64,000 bases of DNA from Trichoderma breve (lineage: Eukaryota > Ascomycota > Sordariomycetes > Hypocreales > Hypocreaceae). The number at the start of each line of letters is the position of its first letter. Position 1 is the first letter of the stretch. The notes under the pieces were generated by a model. That model saw only the letters and a list, made by a program, of their open reading frames with translations. It searched no databases and had not been told where the DNA came from. Location: contig NC_079234.1 in NCBI RefSeq assembly GCF_028502605.1, forward strand, positions 3,658,001-3,722,000, written 5' to 3'. Made by a program: the position numbers and the translations under genes. This document shows positions 49,831-60,937 of the stretch, piece by piece.

Positions 49831-50415
49831 GGTGAAAATCGCACGTCGCGCGGCTGCTTCAGGCAGGAATCGGGGAGTGAGGGAGGATCTGAGGGGGTCG
49901 ACAATGGCCGTCGATGAACCCTGTCGAGAGTGGCTCGAGGGAATTGTTGCGTCGGCTGGGATGAAGATTTGAAAATGTCCTCGGGAAAAGTCGCAGTTTT
50001 TCCAGGCCCGGACGGCCGCAGCTGGTCCGGCTGTCTCTAGGCCTGTGCCATCGCTGCGGTCACGTGCAGCCAGCGCCTGGTGCTGCTCCACGGCCGATAA
50101 GCTCATGGCAATCGCCTTTAGCTGCCGATACAGACCAGTGCCATTAATATTACGGTGTACGGAGTATTCATTAGAGGATGAAAAGGAGTGGGCAGAGTGG
50201 CCGACCAGAGCGCAATCCCCTGTCCTGATTTTACTTAATCGTTTCTTTCTATTTCCTCCAACTAGGCCTGCCTTTTCGAACCCCGCCCTCGCCCTCGTGA
50301 ATCGCCGTCTCGCTGAGTGGCGCCGTGGCTTGACCTCCCTCCCTCCTTGTCCCTTCGCATTCGACCTCACCTACTGTACTGGCGAGTCCCGCCATGGGAC
50401 TTTTGGACAATCACG
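49831..50415. other. Divergent promoter region
   Basis: 585 bases between the starts of ATP synthase subunit e (-) and the dynein intermediate chain (+). No ORF is credible. Confidence 0.5.
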
Positions 50416-52579
50416 ATGCAGCAACGTCGAGATGAGATTCTTGCCAAGAAGGCGAAGCTCGCAGAGCTTAAGCGCCAGAGGGAGCTTCGGGCGACCAGCC
50501 AGACGCCGTACAATCGCACTGGCATGAGCTCGCCCAGCGAGGTTTGTTCTCTCTCCGTCTGCCACCCACTTTCGCGTCCGCTGATGGTCTGTGCTGTTAC
50601 AGCTAGTATCACCGACACCACGAGGAGATAGCCGCCGCGAGATCGAAACCCTCATTGACAGCTTGGTCGGTAGTAGCAGGCCCAGCTCGATTGGGACGGG
50701 ACCCCCTGGATCGCCTGCGCATCGTGGAAGCAGGCCGAATAGTGTACTCAGTGGCGGTGAAATCAGCAATGTGACTTCCGAATGGACGGCTTCCTTGACT
50801 GGACAAGGCGGACAAGCTACACCAGGCCCTACACCTGTGACGCTGAGCCTTACGACAGTTCCCCTGACAACCGTTTACGAATGCCCGCCGAGTCCTGTTA
50901 AGGAAGTCTTTTCCTACAGCAAAGGTGTACAGACTACAGATGAATGGGCTACTCCTACTAGGACAAGGGCTCAATCGATGGCGTCCGATGTAGATGACTT
51001 CATGAGTCCGACTTCAACGGCAAACAAGAGGCTAAGCAGGAAGGAGCGTGACCGAGAGGAGGAACTGCGCCAAAAGATTAGATTCGAGGTGGAGGAAGAG
51101 CTGCGAGCAACCAAAGAGCTTTTGGCCGAGGGTGGTACCGCGGCACAAAACTTTTCCTCGACCAACTATCCTATTAGAGAACTTACTGCCGAAGAACTGG
51201 AAGCCGTCACTCACTCAGACGAATTTGTAGATTTCCTAGAGCAGTCGACAAAAGTTATTGAAAGAGCCTTGGACCAAGAGACATACGATATTCTTACCGA
51301 CTATGCCCTACATGGCAAGGACCTCGAAGACAAGGATGAAGAAAGCGGCAACACGGGAGGAAAAGGAGGGCATAGAGTCAAGGAGGTGGTGCAATTCTTC
51401 GATGATCGTTGGTCTAAAAAGCGAATGATTAGCGGGATAGATTTCTCACCCAAGTTCAATGAACTGGTGCTCGCATCCTATACCAAGAATCCGACAGCAC
51501 CCCACGAGCCGGATGGGCTTGTCCAGGTCTGGAACATTCACATGCACAACCGGCCGGAATATGTCTTTACCGCGCAGTCCGACATCCTCACCGCAAAATT
51601 CTCACCCTACCACCCAAATCTCATCATTGGCGGCTCCTACAGCGGCCAAGTCTTGCTATGGGATACTCGAGCAAAATCTGCACCGGTCCAGAAGACGCCG
51701 TTGACGGGCTACGGCCATGCCCACCCAATCTACTCAGTGGACATTGTGGGCACGCAAAATGCCAACAATATTATATCATGTTCTACAGATGGCGTTGTCT
51801 GCGGCTGGAGCATGGATGTGTTTGCGCAGCCCCAAGAGCTGCTCGAGTTGAAGAACCCCAGCCAAGCCAAGGTAGCGGTTGAGGACGTCAGCCCTACATC
51901 TCTATCGTTCCCCCAGACGGACCCGACATTCTTTCTCGTTGGAAGCGAAGAGGGAACAATATTCCCCTGCCACAGATATGACCGCGCTGGTGCCAAGGCC
52001 GGTGTCGACAAGAAGATTAGCTACAAGGGGCATGCGGCACCTGTCATGTCGGTTGACTTCCATCCAGCCAGGGGCCCTGTGGATCTCGGCGACTTGGCCA
52101 TTTCATCCTCTCTTGACTGGAGCGTCAAACTCTGGAAGATTCGCGCCCCCGCGGCCACGTCGACGATTGGTGCTGGAGATGGTGCTATTTCGCCACTGAT
52201 CGATTTTGTCCGCGAGGACGTTGTCTACGACGCAAGATGGTCGCCCGTGAAGCCCAGTGTCTTTGCCCTCGTAGATGGAGCTGGCTGGCTGGAATTCTGG
52301 GACATTGCTATAGACACGGAGGAGCCGGTGTCGAGAATCACACCGAGCAGCCGACAAGATGGAAGGACAATGCTATCCAGGAGCTTGAACAAGCTGGCTT
52401 GGGAGCCCAACGATGGCAAACGCATCGCAACCGGTGGCATCGACGGTTCTCTTACCGTCTTCGAAGTGGCTAGTGGCTTGGGCGGCAAGGAAGGACTCAA
52501 GAATGAGGAATGGGCAAATGTGAAGAAGCTTGTCAACCGGGTGGAAGCCGTGGGCATGAATGGGGCGATGATGGTTTAG
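50416..52579 (+). CDS. Cytoplasmic dynein 1 intermediate chain
   Basis: Two exons, 50416-50541 and 50603-52579, give 700 residues. The intermediate chain links dynein heavy chains to dynactin and the light chains. The N-terminal helix (RRDEILAKKAKLAELKRQRE) is the p150/NudE-binding coiled coil. A segment GVQTTDEW near residue 150 fits the GIQVD-like LC8 docking motif. A helical part follows, then WD repeats from about residue 280 to 690, with segments such as VQVWNIH, VLLWDTR, VCGWSMD, VKLWKIR and LEFWDIA. Order and length match fungal cytoplasmic dynein intermediate chains. Confidence 0.95.
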
Positions 52580-53292
52580 CATTTTTCCTTTCTTTTTGTT
52601 TACTGGCACGCATGGCACCTTAATTTTTCTTGGAATCCTGACCTGTGCAATGATTGATGAAGGTGAGCTTCTATATGTATACCCCTAGACAAGTGTGAGG
52701 TAGAAAAAATTGGTAATGGCAACGGACAGTCGTTTTACACGTCTATACAGTATTGGTTGTACGCTCTCTCTGCCATTTCGTTTGTCTTTATGGAGTACTC
52801 ACCGTCGGACAGGGGTTGTGATGGAGGAGTACTTCAGGTTTGTACCTTGGGGGTCGGTAAGCTCAGGTACCCGCACTCTTAGCGTCACGTGAATCCCCGT
52901 AGAGAAGAAGATTATTTTTTGCGGACGCGATTCTTGCTCAGAATAATTTTGATCGTTATTCTTAATCATACGGCATGAAATGTGTATTCGTGCAGTCGCC
53001 AATTGAGTCGATTGACGAAGCTACAATCCGAGAATGGTAAGTTTGAAAAACATCAAATTACAATATCCCTTTTGATTATTCGCACTATGATGTATTCATT
53101 TCGATGAATTCTGCAATGCTCAAGGTCATCTTGGCTTCTAGCCAACTTGACCGGATGAGGACAATTTCACCCCTGAGTCTCAATTTTATAACACATTCAA
53201 TCGCTTGTAAATTGCAAGTCATTATGCTAGTTCTAACAAAACACGAACCAGAAACTCTTCTGGGACAAAGCCACGCCTCAGCTCGCCTGTAT
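52580..53292. other. Intergenic region between convergent genes
   Basis: 3' flanks of the dynein intermediate chain (+) and the aldo/keto reductase (-). AT-rich, nothing recognised. Confidence 0.5.
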
Positions 53293-54412
53293 CTAGGTGT
53301 TGTGTGGGACACCAGCGGGATATCGCGTGCCAGCAACTTCAAACGAATCGACGAGAGTGTCAATCTTCTTTGCCTCCTCTTCCGTCAACTTGATCAGCTT
53401 GGAGTTCTCCTTCACTCGCTCTGCTGTTGTTGCACCGGGGATGGGGATGATGGTTGGTCGTTCTGGGCGGTTGCTCTGGCTGTGCACCCAGCCGATGGCG
53501 AGCTGAGCCGGGGTGCAACCCTTTTCCTTGGCGAGAGCCTCAACTTGAGCGACCAACTGGAGATTGTGATCAAAGGCGGCCTTTTCGAAACGGGGGAACT
53601 TGGAGATGAATCCAAAGCCCTGGACCTCTGATACGTCCTTGAATCTACCGGTGAGCATCTGATTTCTAGAGTCAGCTTATGTACTAGATGGTGCGAGTGG
53701 GGTTCAGTTCTCTTGGGGTTGAACTTACTCCTCGTCCAATAGGAGAATAGGCAGTGATGGGGATGTTGTTCTCGGCACAGGCCGCAGCAACGCCGTTGGT
53801 GAGAATATCCGGGGTAAACATGCTCAACTCGACCTCGACGGTACCGATCTTGGCAATCTTGGCCGCCTCCCGAATAGTATCGGCGTTGCATTCAGACAGT
53901 GCAATGGCGCCAAGCTTGCCAGTGTCGATGTACTCCTTCTGGATAACTCCAAAAGTCACTTCCAGAGGGACGTTGGGGTCTCTTCTTGTGCAGCTGAAGA
54001 GGTCAAGCTTCTTAGTTCCTCCTAGCTGGTTGATGATGTTGTCGAGTGAGCGTCGAATGCCCTCTGGAGATGCGTCGAGCTTGTGCGTAGCAAGATCCGC
54101 GCCACCCTTGATGATGAGCGTAATCTTGTCGGCATCTTCCGGATATTTGGTGAAGTACTCCTTGAGTAAAGTCATAGAGTTCCACTCAGGTGTGCCGTAG
54201 AACTCGCCGCCGTTCCAGAGAGTCATGCCGTTTTCAACAGCTGCCTTTAAGGCGGCTAGTGCCTGGTCCAGTGGAGGACGCTCTGGTCGCCAAGTGAATC
54301 CTAACAAAAGGCATCAGTATAAACTGCGATTTTTAAACTGAGAGTTTCGAGCAAACTCACCCATGAGGCCGTAGCCAATAGGACCGACGCTCTTGTTGAT
54401 AACAGTAGCCAT
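53293..54412 (-). CDS. Aldo/keto reductase, pyridoxal reductase (AKR8) type
   Basis: Three exons: 54361-54412, 53729-54300 and 53293-53658, giving 329 residues, full length for a TIM-barrel AKR. AKR8 enzymes such as fission yeast Plr1 reduce pyridoxal to pyridoxine with NADPH. Landmarks are GPIGYGLMGFTW at the start, GMTLWNGGEFYG for the strand with the catalytic Tyr, TLIIKGG for the Lys, and LDLFSCTRRDP where classical AKRs have the His. Thus the Asp and His of the usual tetrad are not present as such (Asn, and Cys-Thr-Arg). This is recalled as typical of the AKR8 branch. The C-terminal IPIPGATT segment is the cofactor phosphate site. The substrate is inferred from family only. Confidence 0.88.
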
Positions 54413-55238
54413 GTTGTTCAGATGTATGTCTGCAATCGCAGGAATAGTATGAAATGAAGCAGATGTTATCAGAGATTGAATCCTTGTATAATGAGTTGTA
54501 TTAAAGCTTTGTTTGAGCTGATACTATATTCAAAAAAACAATTCATCTCAACATCTCAAGGCCTCTATATATCAAATTCTGCCCCGCAGCATGTTCGAGA
54601 TTTTCCAGGCAATGATGTAACTGTACGAAATTTCCTTTTTGGGCAATCGGAAATAACGAGTCTATTTCGACTCACTTATTCCGACAACACAAACCCGTCC
54701 TTTAGCGTCCCGATCTCCGAACTCAAAGGCGAAGCACGAAACGGCTCTTCTCTGTGGCAGGTTGGCGCTAAACTTTGTTCCTTCGCCCTTCTCTCTGTGT
54801 CTCGCTGTTTGAGTTTTTGGTACCTGAATGATTGATGTTCCCGGGTTTAGCTATCTCCAGATTGCTCCATCGGCTTTGGTTCGATTGCATCCGAAGATCT
54901 GCTTAGCAATCTCGCGCTGTCTCGCGATTGTGAATGTCCATTATCGCGAATTGATGATGAATCTTTTTCCCGGCTGACCTGATCTGGTCCGATCCGAGAC
55001 TTTGATTTCTATGCATATCGTGGCGTGGCTTGCAGACATCCCACTCGATTTTTGTGGTGTCGCGACTCCGGCGTCATTAAACCCGCCGCGGAGGGCCGCG
55101 GGAGATACCCGCAGATGGTCTTTGGGCAGCGGAGTTATTTTGCAAAATGCGCGAGGACACAAAATTACAACATTGAATGCATATGATTTCAATTAACTAC
55201 CAAACAAAAAGAGCTCCAATACAAGCGTTAAACGGCCT
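54413..55238. other. Intergenic region
   Basis: Promoter side of the aldo/keto reductase gene and 3' flank of the DUF1349 gene. No credible ORF. Confidence 0.5.
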
Positions 55239-55940
55239 TTACACAGTCTTGAGCGAAAAGCCAGAAAACGACACGGCAATCTTATCCCTCGCGTGGCCCT
55301 CGCCCGATTCCTCCGTCGGCTTCGCGCCATAGATGCCAACTTCAATCTCCTTAGCCAGGCCCTGACCATCATCTTCGTTGAAGGCCCAAGTCACCTGTCT
55401 CAGGGCGCGCCTCGTCTTGCCCTGGCTCTCTAGCACATACACCCACGCATCGGTGCCGTCCCTCTCCACCAGGATCGTGGCCTTTGCGTTGCCCGTCTGC
55501 TTCTCCGTGATGGGACTCAAGCTCCAGTCGGACAGGATGTCCGTGGCTACGACGCCCAGCGCAGGAGTACCATCGTTGAACTCGATGCCGGCCTTGATGA
55601 AGCGCGTGGCGTTGGGGTTGTGCCGGTTGGGAAACGTCACGACGAGACCGCCCTGGTCGTAGAGAGTCTTCCAGGGCCCTGTGACGGTTACTTGGACGCT
55701 CTGGAAGTGCGCGGCGGGGACAGTGGTGTAGAGGTAGGGAGCTGTGAAGTTGTGCTTGGAGAGGGCGGGACGCCAGATGTCGGTGTCGGGGGGCACTTGG
55801 ATGGTGATTGAGCGGCCGATTGGTGATACGGGTTCGACGCCGGGGTTGTTGAGCCAATGCCATTTAAAGCTTGATGTTGAGGCTGAGGCAGAGGCCGAGG
55901 CCGAGCCGGCGAGGAGCCATGCGATGTTGGTGAAGAGCAT
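55239..55940 (-). CDS. DUF1349 (concanavalin A-like fold) protein
   Basis: A single exon of 233 residues. The fold family contains fungal and bacterial proteins often annotated as 'regulation of enolase 1'. Visible parts are FKWHWLNNPG near the start, DTDIWRPALSKHNFTAPYLY, the core YDQGGLVVTF, WIKAGIEF-like RFIKAGIEFNDG, and the paired strands near the C-terminus that end FSGFSL. The first 25 residues (MLFTNIAWLLAGSASASASAS) look like a signal peptide followed by a Ser-Ala repeat, so secretion is possible although most relatives are cytosolic. No enzyme activity can be assigned. Confidence 0.85.
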   Translation of the reverse strand: MLFTNIAWLLAGSASASASASTSSFKWHWLNNPGVEPVSPIGRSITIQVPPDTDIWRPALSKHNFTAPYLYTTVPAAHFQSVQVTVTGPWKTLYDQGGLVVTFPNRHNPNATRFIKAGIEFNDGTPALGVVATDILSDWSLSPITEKQTGNAKATILVERDGTDAWVYVLESQGKTRRALRQVTWAFNEDDGQGLAKEIEVGIYGAKPTEESGEGHARDKIAVSFSGFSLKTV

Positions 55941-56581
55941 CTTTGTGATTTGTGTGAGAGAGAGGCGAGTATAAGCTGGTGAGTATCGCGGCTTTGAGAC
56001 GACTTGCTCGTAAGGAGAAAGTGTCTGTCTTGATCTGTTTAATGATCCATTCGTCCGGGCCTGAGTATACTTGTCCCTATATATATACAGCTTTTGGTTA
56101 CACTACATATATGCATCACTGACATCTAGTTGTTACATCCCCACACTTCTATGCTACCACAGCATTTCTCATCTTTCTCAGCTCTCGTCAGGCTGCATGA
56201 AAGCTCCAATGACGAATAACGGCTAGACATCCCTGCTGTGCGGGGTGGCCTGGACATACGATCCCATCAATTGAGCATAAATTTTACGTTGCAGAACTAA
56301 CTCGGGGAATATCGCTTTCGGAACTCACCCGTCTCTACGCCTTACGGCTACAACCTCCCTGCGCAGATTGTCAACCGATGCGGTTGAATTGGAAAGAAAG
56401 ATGATGCCATTCTCGGGGCTGGAAGGGGACCTGCATGAAAGCTGTCTGTTTTTCGTCCAACGAGAATCCGACCTGATGCCCGCTGTTGCTTGGCACTGGG
56501 GAAACAATTGAGTGAAACCATTGGAGGAGAAAAAAGAAACCGAAAGAGGAACATACTATTGCCATTTACAGTGAAAGCTTG
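55941..56581. other. Intergenic region
   Basis: Promoter side of the DUF1349 gene, with a TATATATA tract at about 56080-56090 roughly 140 bases before its ATG, and 3' flank of the TBCE gene. Confidence 0.5.
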
Positions 56582-58496
56582 TCAGCTGCGTGATGCCTCT
56601 ACTCTGATCCTCGCTCTTAACCCGTCGACGCAATACCCCAGCTGCTTTGGACCATCCGTAAGCTCAACCTCTCTCTTCACCCACCTGCCTGCCTTGTCTT
56701 CTTCACCGCTTGCTTCCTGACTGTCCGGATCCGTCTCCGGGAGGGCGTCGTCCTCATCGTCGCTGTCATCATCGCCATCCTGTTCGTCATATCCGGCTAC
56801 GGGATCCCACTCCCCAGTCTCCCAAATCAGCCTTAATTTAAGGGGCGCTAAGCCATACATCTTGCCCACGATGCCCTTGACGGCATAAATGTCAAAGGAC
56901 TTTGGAATCCTAGTGATTCTCGTCTTCTTGCCCTCTTCGGAAGCTCCCTCATAATGAAACTCCGTAGTGACGAGGCGAGCTTCGAGGAAGTTGGGGTTGA
57001 TTTCCTCACGACGAATCACGTCGGGCTCGCCATACGCTTCACACAGCTCATTATACCGCGGGTGGAGGACTTTGACGGAATCCTCTGCAGCTTCGGGTAC
57101 CGTAGCCAGCTGCTTCGCGATGCGCGATAGGTAGAACATTTCGGCATTGGTGCGGTCTGTGGTGGTGATGTGTGTAAAGTTGAGCGTCTTGAGCTGAGCA
57201 ATACGAGCAACGGTAAACATGAAGGATTCATCCGAAGATTGCGCATTGGAATCGGCATCCATGGAGTAGTAGATGGGGTTGTGGGTGATGCGAAGCCCTA
57301 TCATGCCGGGGAATACGGCCGGGAGTTTGTCGACAAACTCCCAGCTGTCTATTTTGTTGTAAGAGAGATCGACGTATTGTACTGATGGAGGGAAAACGAC
57401 ATCGTTAGGGCCGGAAGAAGATGATATGGCTGATATGTTGTTTCCCTTGAGCTGTAGATAGCGAAGATTGTTGAGCATCGCAAGGCTAGCAATGTCTGAC
57501 AAGCTCGTGAAATCATTGTACTCCAGATTAATCGACGTCAGAGTTGATGGTAGACTGTCTTGGACTATAGTTGGTAGAGTTGATAGCTGGTTCGACCCCA
57601 CGAGAAGTGTAGCCAGGGAAGGGCATTTGCTTGCTACTAAACACGACTCTTGCCAGCTCATCAACGTCTCTCCTAGCTGCAGCTCGATTACTCCCCCTAG
57701 AACCGACTCTGCACCGTTGAGAGTATCATCGGTTAGGATATCTAGAAATCTGTTTCCACTATAAGAGTGAAAAGAAATCATAAGTTAGCATGGCAGTAGG
57801 GATATAGCAGACATCACATGTCGTCGAAACTTACTTGATGCTAAGCTTCTGCAAATCCTTCAAATCTCGACAAATGTCCAGCACCGGCCCAAACCGCTCA
57901 AACAAGTTTCTGCTCAAATCCAACTCCACAATCTTGGGCGCAGTCTCAGCAATCGTCGCCGCGACGCCCTCCTCGTTGACGTCCCCCTCCGTCCTCGCCA
58001 CGGCAACCCGCAGGCTGTCGAGAATTACAATCTTGGTCTCCCGCAGCCGCGACTGTCGCCGCCAGATCTTGTCAAAGCCCATCTCCTGGGCGACCTTGCC
58101 CGAGATGACAATCTCGATCTTGGACTTGCCCTTGACCGCCCCCGGCGCATCCATGACGTACCGCTCATTGAGGGCGGCGAGGAAGCTCTGGGGGCTGTCT
58201 GCTGGACGAGTTGGCCGGACAAATGAAGCGGCGGTGGGGGATTTTGATTTGCCTGCATCTCATCGCGTCAGCCGAATGAAATATATAAAATCTCAAACTT
58301 TCATAAGAGGGATAGATGCAGTACATGTAAAGTAGCGAGTGCCCTTGTGAGAGCCATCGTGTTTGCCTCGTGCGGCATCATCCCACTCGACGCCTAACCA
58401 GCTGCCCGTCGTGCCAGCAACCCCGCCGATGAAGCGCACCGTGCAAGCTGCGCCATCGTAAGAAATCCGCTGGCCAATATGATGAGTTTCGCTCAT
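56582..58496 (-). CDS. Tubulin-folding cofactor E (TBCE)
   Basis: Three exons: 58325-58496, 57835-58252 and 56582-57758, giving 588 residues. Cofactor E binds alpha-tubulin and, with cofactors C and D, assembles the alpha/beta dimer (fission yeast Alp21, budding yeast Pac2). The order is a CAP-Gly domain (about 5-60: VRFIGGVAGTTGSWLGVEWD, GKHDGSHKGTRYF), leucine-rich repeats (about 130-400: ELDLSRN, LLVGSNQLSTLP, YLQLKGNNIS, YVDLSYNKI, GLRITHNPI), and a C-terminal ubiquitin-like domain with an acidic insert. Both introns sit in conserved parts and restore them in phase. Confidence 0.95.
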
Positions 58497-58873
58497 TTTT
58501 TTTTTTTTAATATTATGAGATGAGTGTCGGTGAAGGCATGTCTGGTTGTGAGATGGAGATGAGGTGGGATATAAAGGAGAAAAAAAAAGCAGACGGTCAA
58601 GTCAGGCAGCAGAATTTGGCCAACCTGACGCAGGCAGCTATTATCGCTCTTGGACATCCACATTGAGGCAGCAATCATTTACATAGGTTTTTGTATAGTT
58701 TTCTCCTTTTTTACATCAATTGGTTCACTAATCCGACAATTGAATTCATCATACAGCCATTTTCCCTTAGAGGCTACGCATAAGCGTCGGGTGTTAAATT
58801 CATTGTTTCGCTAAAGGACCCATCGTGGGGTCTCTCCAAAATCAGTCATCAAAATGGCACATTATTATACAAT
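58497..58873. other. Short intergenic region
   Basis: Promoter side of the TBCE gene and 3' flank of the MaoC hydratase gene. No ORF or signal recognised. Confidence 0.5.
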
Positions 58874-59940
58874 TTACAGCTTTCCCTTGATGTCTCCCAG
58901 AATCTTGACCAAGGCACGGCCGTTACTCAAGCACACCTTTCCGCCCTCGACAGCAACAACAAAGCGAATCTCTTCAAACTCTCCCTTCTTCTCTCCTGTC
59001 CTCCAAACCTGGGTGATGAGCTTGTCACCGGGCAGCACGGGACTGGCGAAACGGGCCTGGTACTCCTTGAGGTTGGCAGGATCGCTGCCGCCTACAGCCT
59101 TGAGGATGGCATGAGCAGTAGAGTTCCACGAATACAGACCGTGCATGATGGCGCCTGGGAAGCCCATCTTGACACCAGGCTCGGGGGTGGCGTGCAGGGG
59201 GTTGTAGTCGCCATTCAGACGGTACAGGTGGGCAGCCTCCCTGGAGATCTGGTTCTCCAGCACCCAGTCGGGCTTCTTGTCCTTGGGAGGAGGGAAGTTC
59301 TCGGTGGCAGGGCCCTTGGGACCGCCCCAGTTGCCCTGGGCCACGTAGAAGGCGCTACCGAAGAGACGGGTGTAGACTTCGTTGGTGTTGGCATCAACAA
59401 GCTCGAGCTGGGTGTCGACGACGGAGCCGGGACGGCCCTTGTCGTAGACACCGAGGACCTTTTGGCGGATCTCGAACTTGTGGCCCTCGGAGGAGACGGG
59501 CAGGGGCTTGAGGAACTCAATCTTTCGCTGGCCGTCGACGACGCGGCGGGAGTCGAAGTCGGGAACGCCGGGGACCTTGATCTTCTTCTGGGAGGCGTAG
59601 AAGTCAATCACTTCCTGTGTGTCGCCCTTGAACGCTGTTTCGCTCATTGGTCAGCTCTTGCGCAAGGTCAGGCGACTGTCGGTCAAGGGATGCCAGCAAT
59701 GGGCCACTTACGCAGGATGACAGGGTAGGTAGGGAAGACGGCAAAGTTGGGGTGGAGTTCCTGTGGATGGGATTGTCAATTGTGGCTTTCTTCTTTTTCT
59801 CTTCGAAATCAGCAACTTACGTAGAGGAAGTGAAGCTCGTCAGCAGTAGCGCCGATAGAGTTTGCGAACAGCAGCACATCGCGCTTCAGCCAAGAAACAG
59901 ACTGAGGAGGATACTCGAAGCCGACACCAGGTCCAGACAT
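58874..59940 (-). CDS. MaoC-type (R)-enoyl-CoA hydratase, hydratase 2 fold
   Basis: Three exons: 59821-59940, 59712-59760 and 58874-59634, giving 309 residues. The protein has two hot-dog halves, like the hydratase 2 part of peroxisomal multifunctional enzymes. The catalytic motif LYRLNGDYNPLH and the downstream GFPGAIMHGLYSW are intact. The N-terminal half begins SGPGVGFEYPPQSVSW with LFANSIGATADELHFLYE and HPNFAVFPTYPVIL. The enzyme would hydrate trans-2-enoyl-CoA in beta-oxidation. The C-terminus is GDIKGKL, which is not a clear PTS1, so peroxisomal location is not shown. A free-standing hydratase 2 beside the fused Fox2-type enzyme is common in fungi. Confidence 0.9.
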
Positions 59941-60937
59941 TGTGAATGTTTTTCAACAGAGAGGCCGAATTGAAAATACGAGGAAGCGGATACAGATGCA
60001 AATGCAAATGCAGGTGGAAAAAAGATTGGGGATGCCGGCCGACTTAAATGATGGAATGGACAAGGTAAGGTGAGTCTCGGTCACTCATTCTCAAGCCGAG
60101 GCAACGCCTGTGGGGAAAAGCTCCAGCCGGGAAAACGAGATCGGCAGCCGAGCAACCCCGCGAACTCATCTCCGGGTGGCGCTGCAGAGATTAGATGATC
60201 TGATAATCTTGCAGAATTTTTTCTACGCGTCTACTGAGATGTTTGGCCGTGAAAAGGATATAATTCGAGGTCCTGACTCTTCTAATTCGTCGTTGTACAC
60301 GGGCTTAGATAGCGGGAGATACATTAGCTGGTACCTTAGCATGTGGCTGCTAACGTAAGTCGCCAATTAGATGAAGAAGCCATACATGTGACTATCGATA
60401 AGCGATAAGCGATAAGAACTACACACACATTCAGTACTGTAGAGTTGCAATTCTGGCCAGTCAGTCACGCGATACAGCGCACTCGCATCCCACCTCCAAT
60501 AGGAAACCATGGAGCCTGTCTCTGTGCATGAAATCAGCTGCGACCTTTCCTGTGCCTACCTCTTCTCGTTTGGCATATTTCTGCAGCATATTTCGACCAA
60601 TACCAATCTGCTAAAGGGTCCACCGTATCCCCCTGGCCCTGCTTGCAACGCCTCGAAAAGGCAGGCGTTCAAAAATACGACATCATGACAGTTTTCGCCT
60701 AGAATTCTAGCTTCACGACAGTCACTGTTTAGTTCAACATCCCTAGATTTATATGATGAAAAAGTGAGTGCACAAAAGAAAATTTTCATTCTTGCCGAAG
60801 TAAGCTAGGTATGCTAAATGGTTGATAATACAAAGAAGAATGCAAAAAGAGTGTGGTTGTCCGAATTTCATAACGTCATACGCTGTGTTGTTGGTATTGT
60901 TTTCCCGTCTTGCTGCATGCAAATGAGTGCATCAGCA
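59941..60937. other. Intergenic region with three GATA sites
   Basis: Promoter side of the MaoC hydratase gene (-) and 3' flank of the gene at 60938 (-). It contains the threefold CGATAAG repeat noted separately. Confidence 0.5.
60396..60416 (+). promoter_or_regulatory. Three tandem CGATAAG (GATA-factor) sites
   Basis: Three perfect copies of CGATAAG follow one another without spacers, about 460 bases upstream of the hydratase start. HGATAR is the core site of fungal GATA factors such as AreA and the siderophore regulator SreA. Function is inferred from the motif only. Confidence 0.4.
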
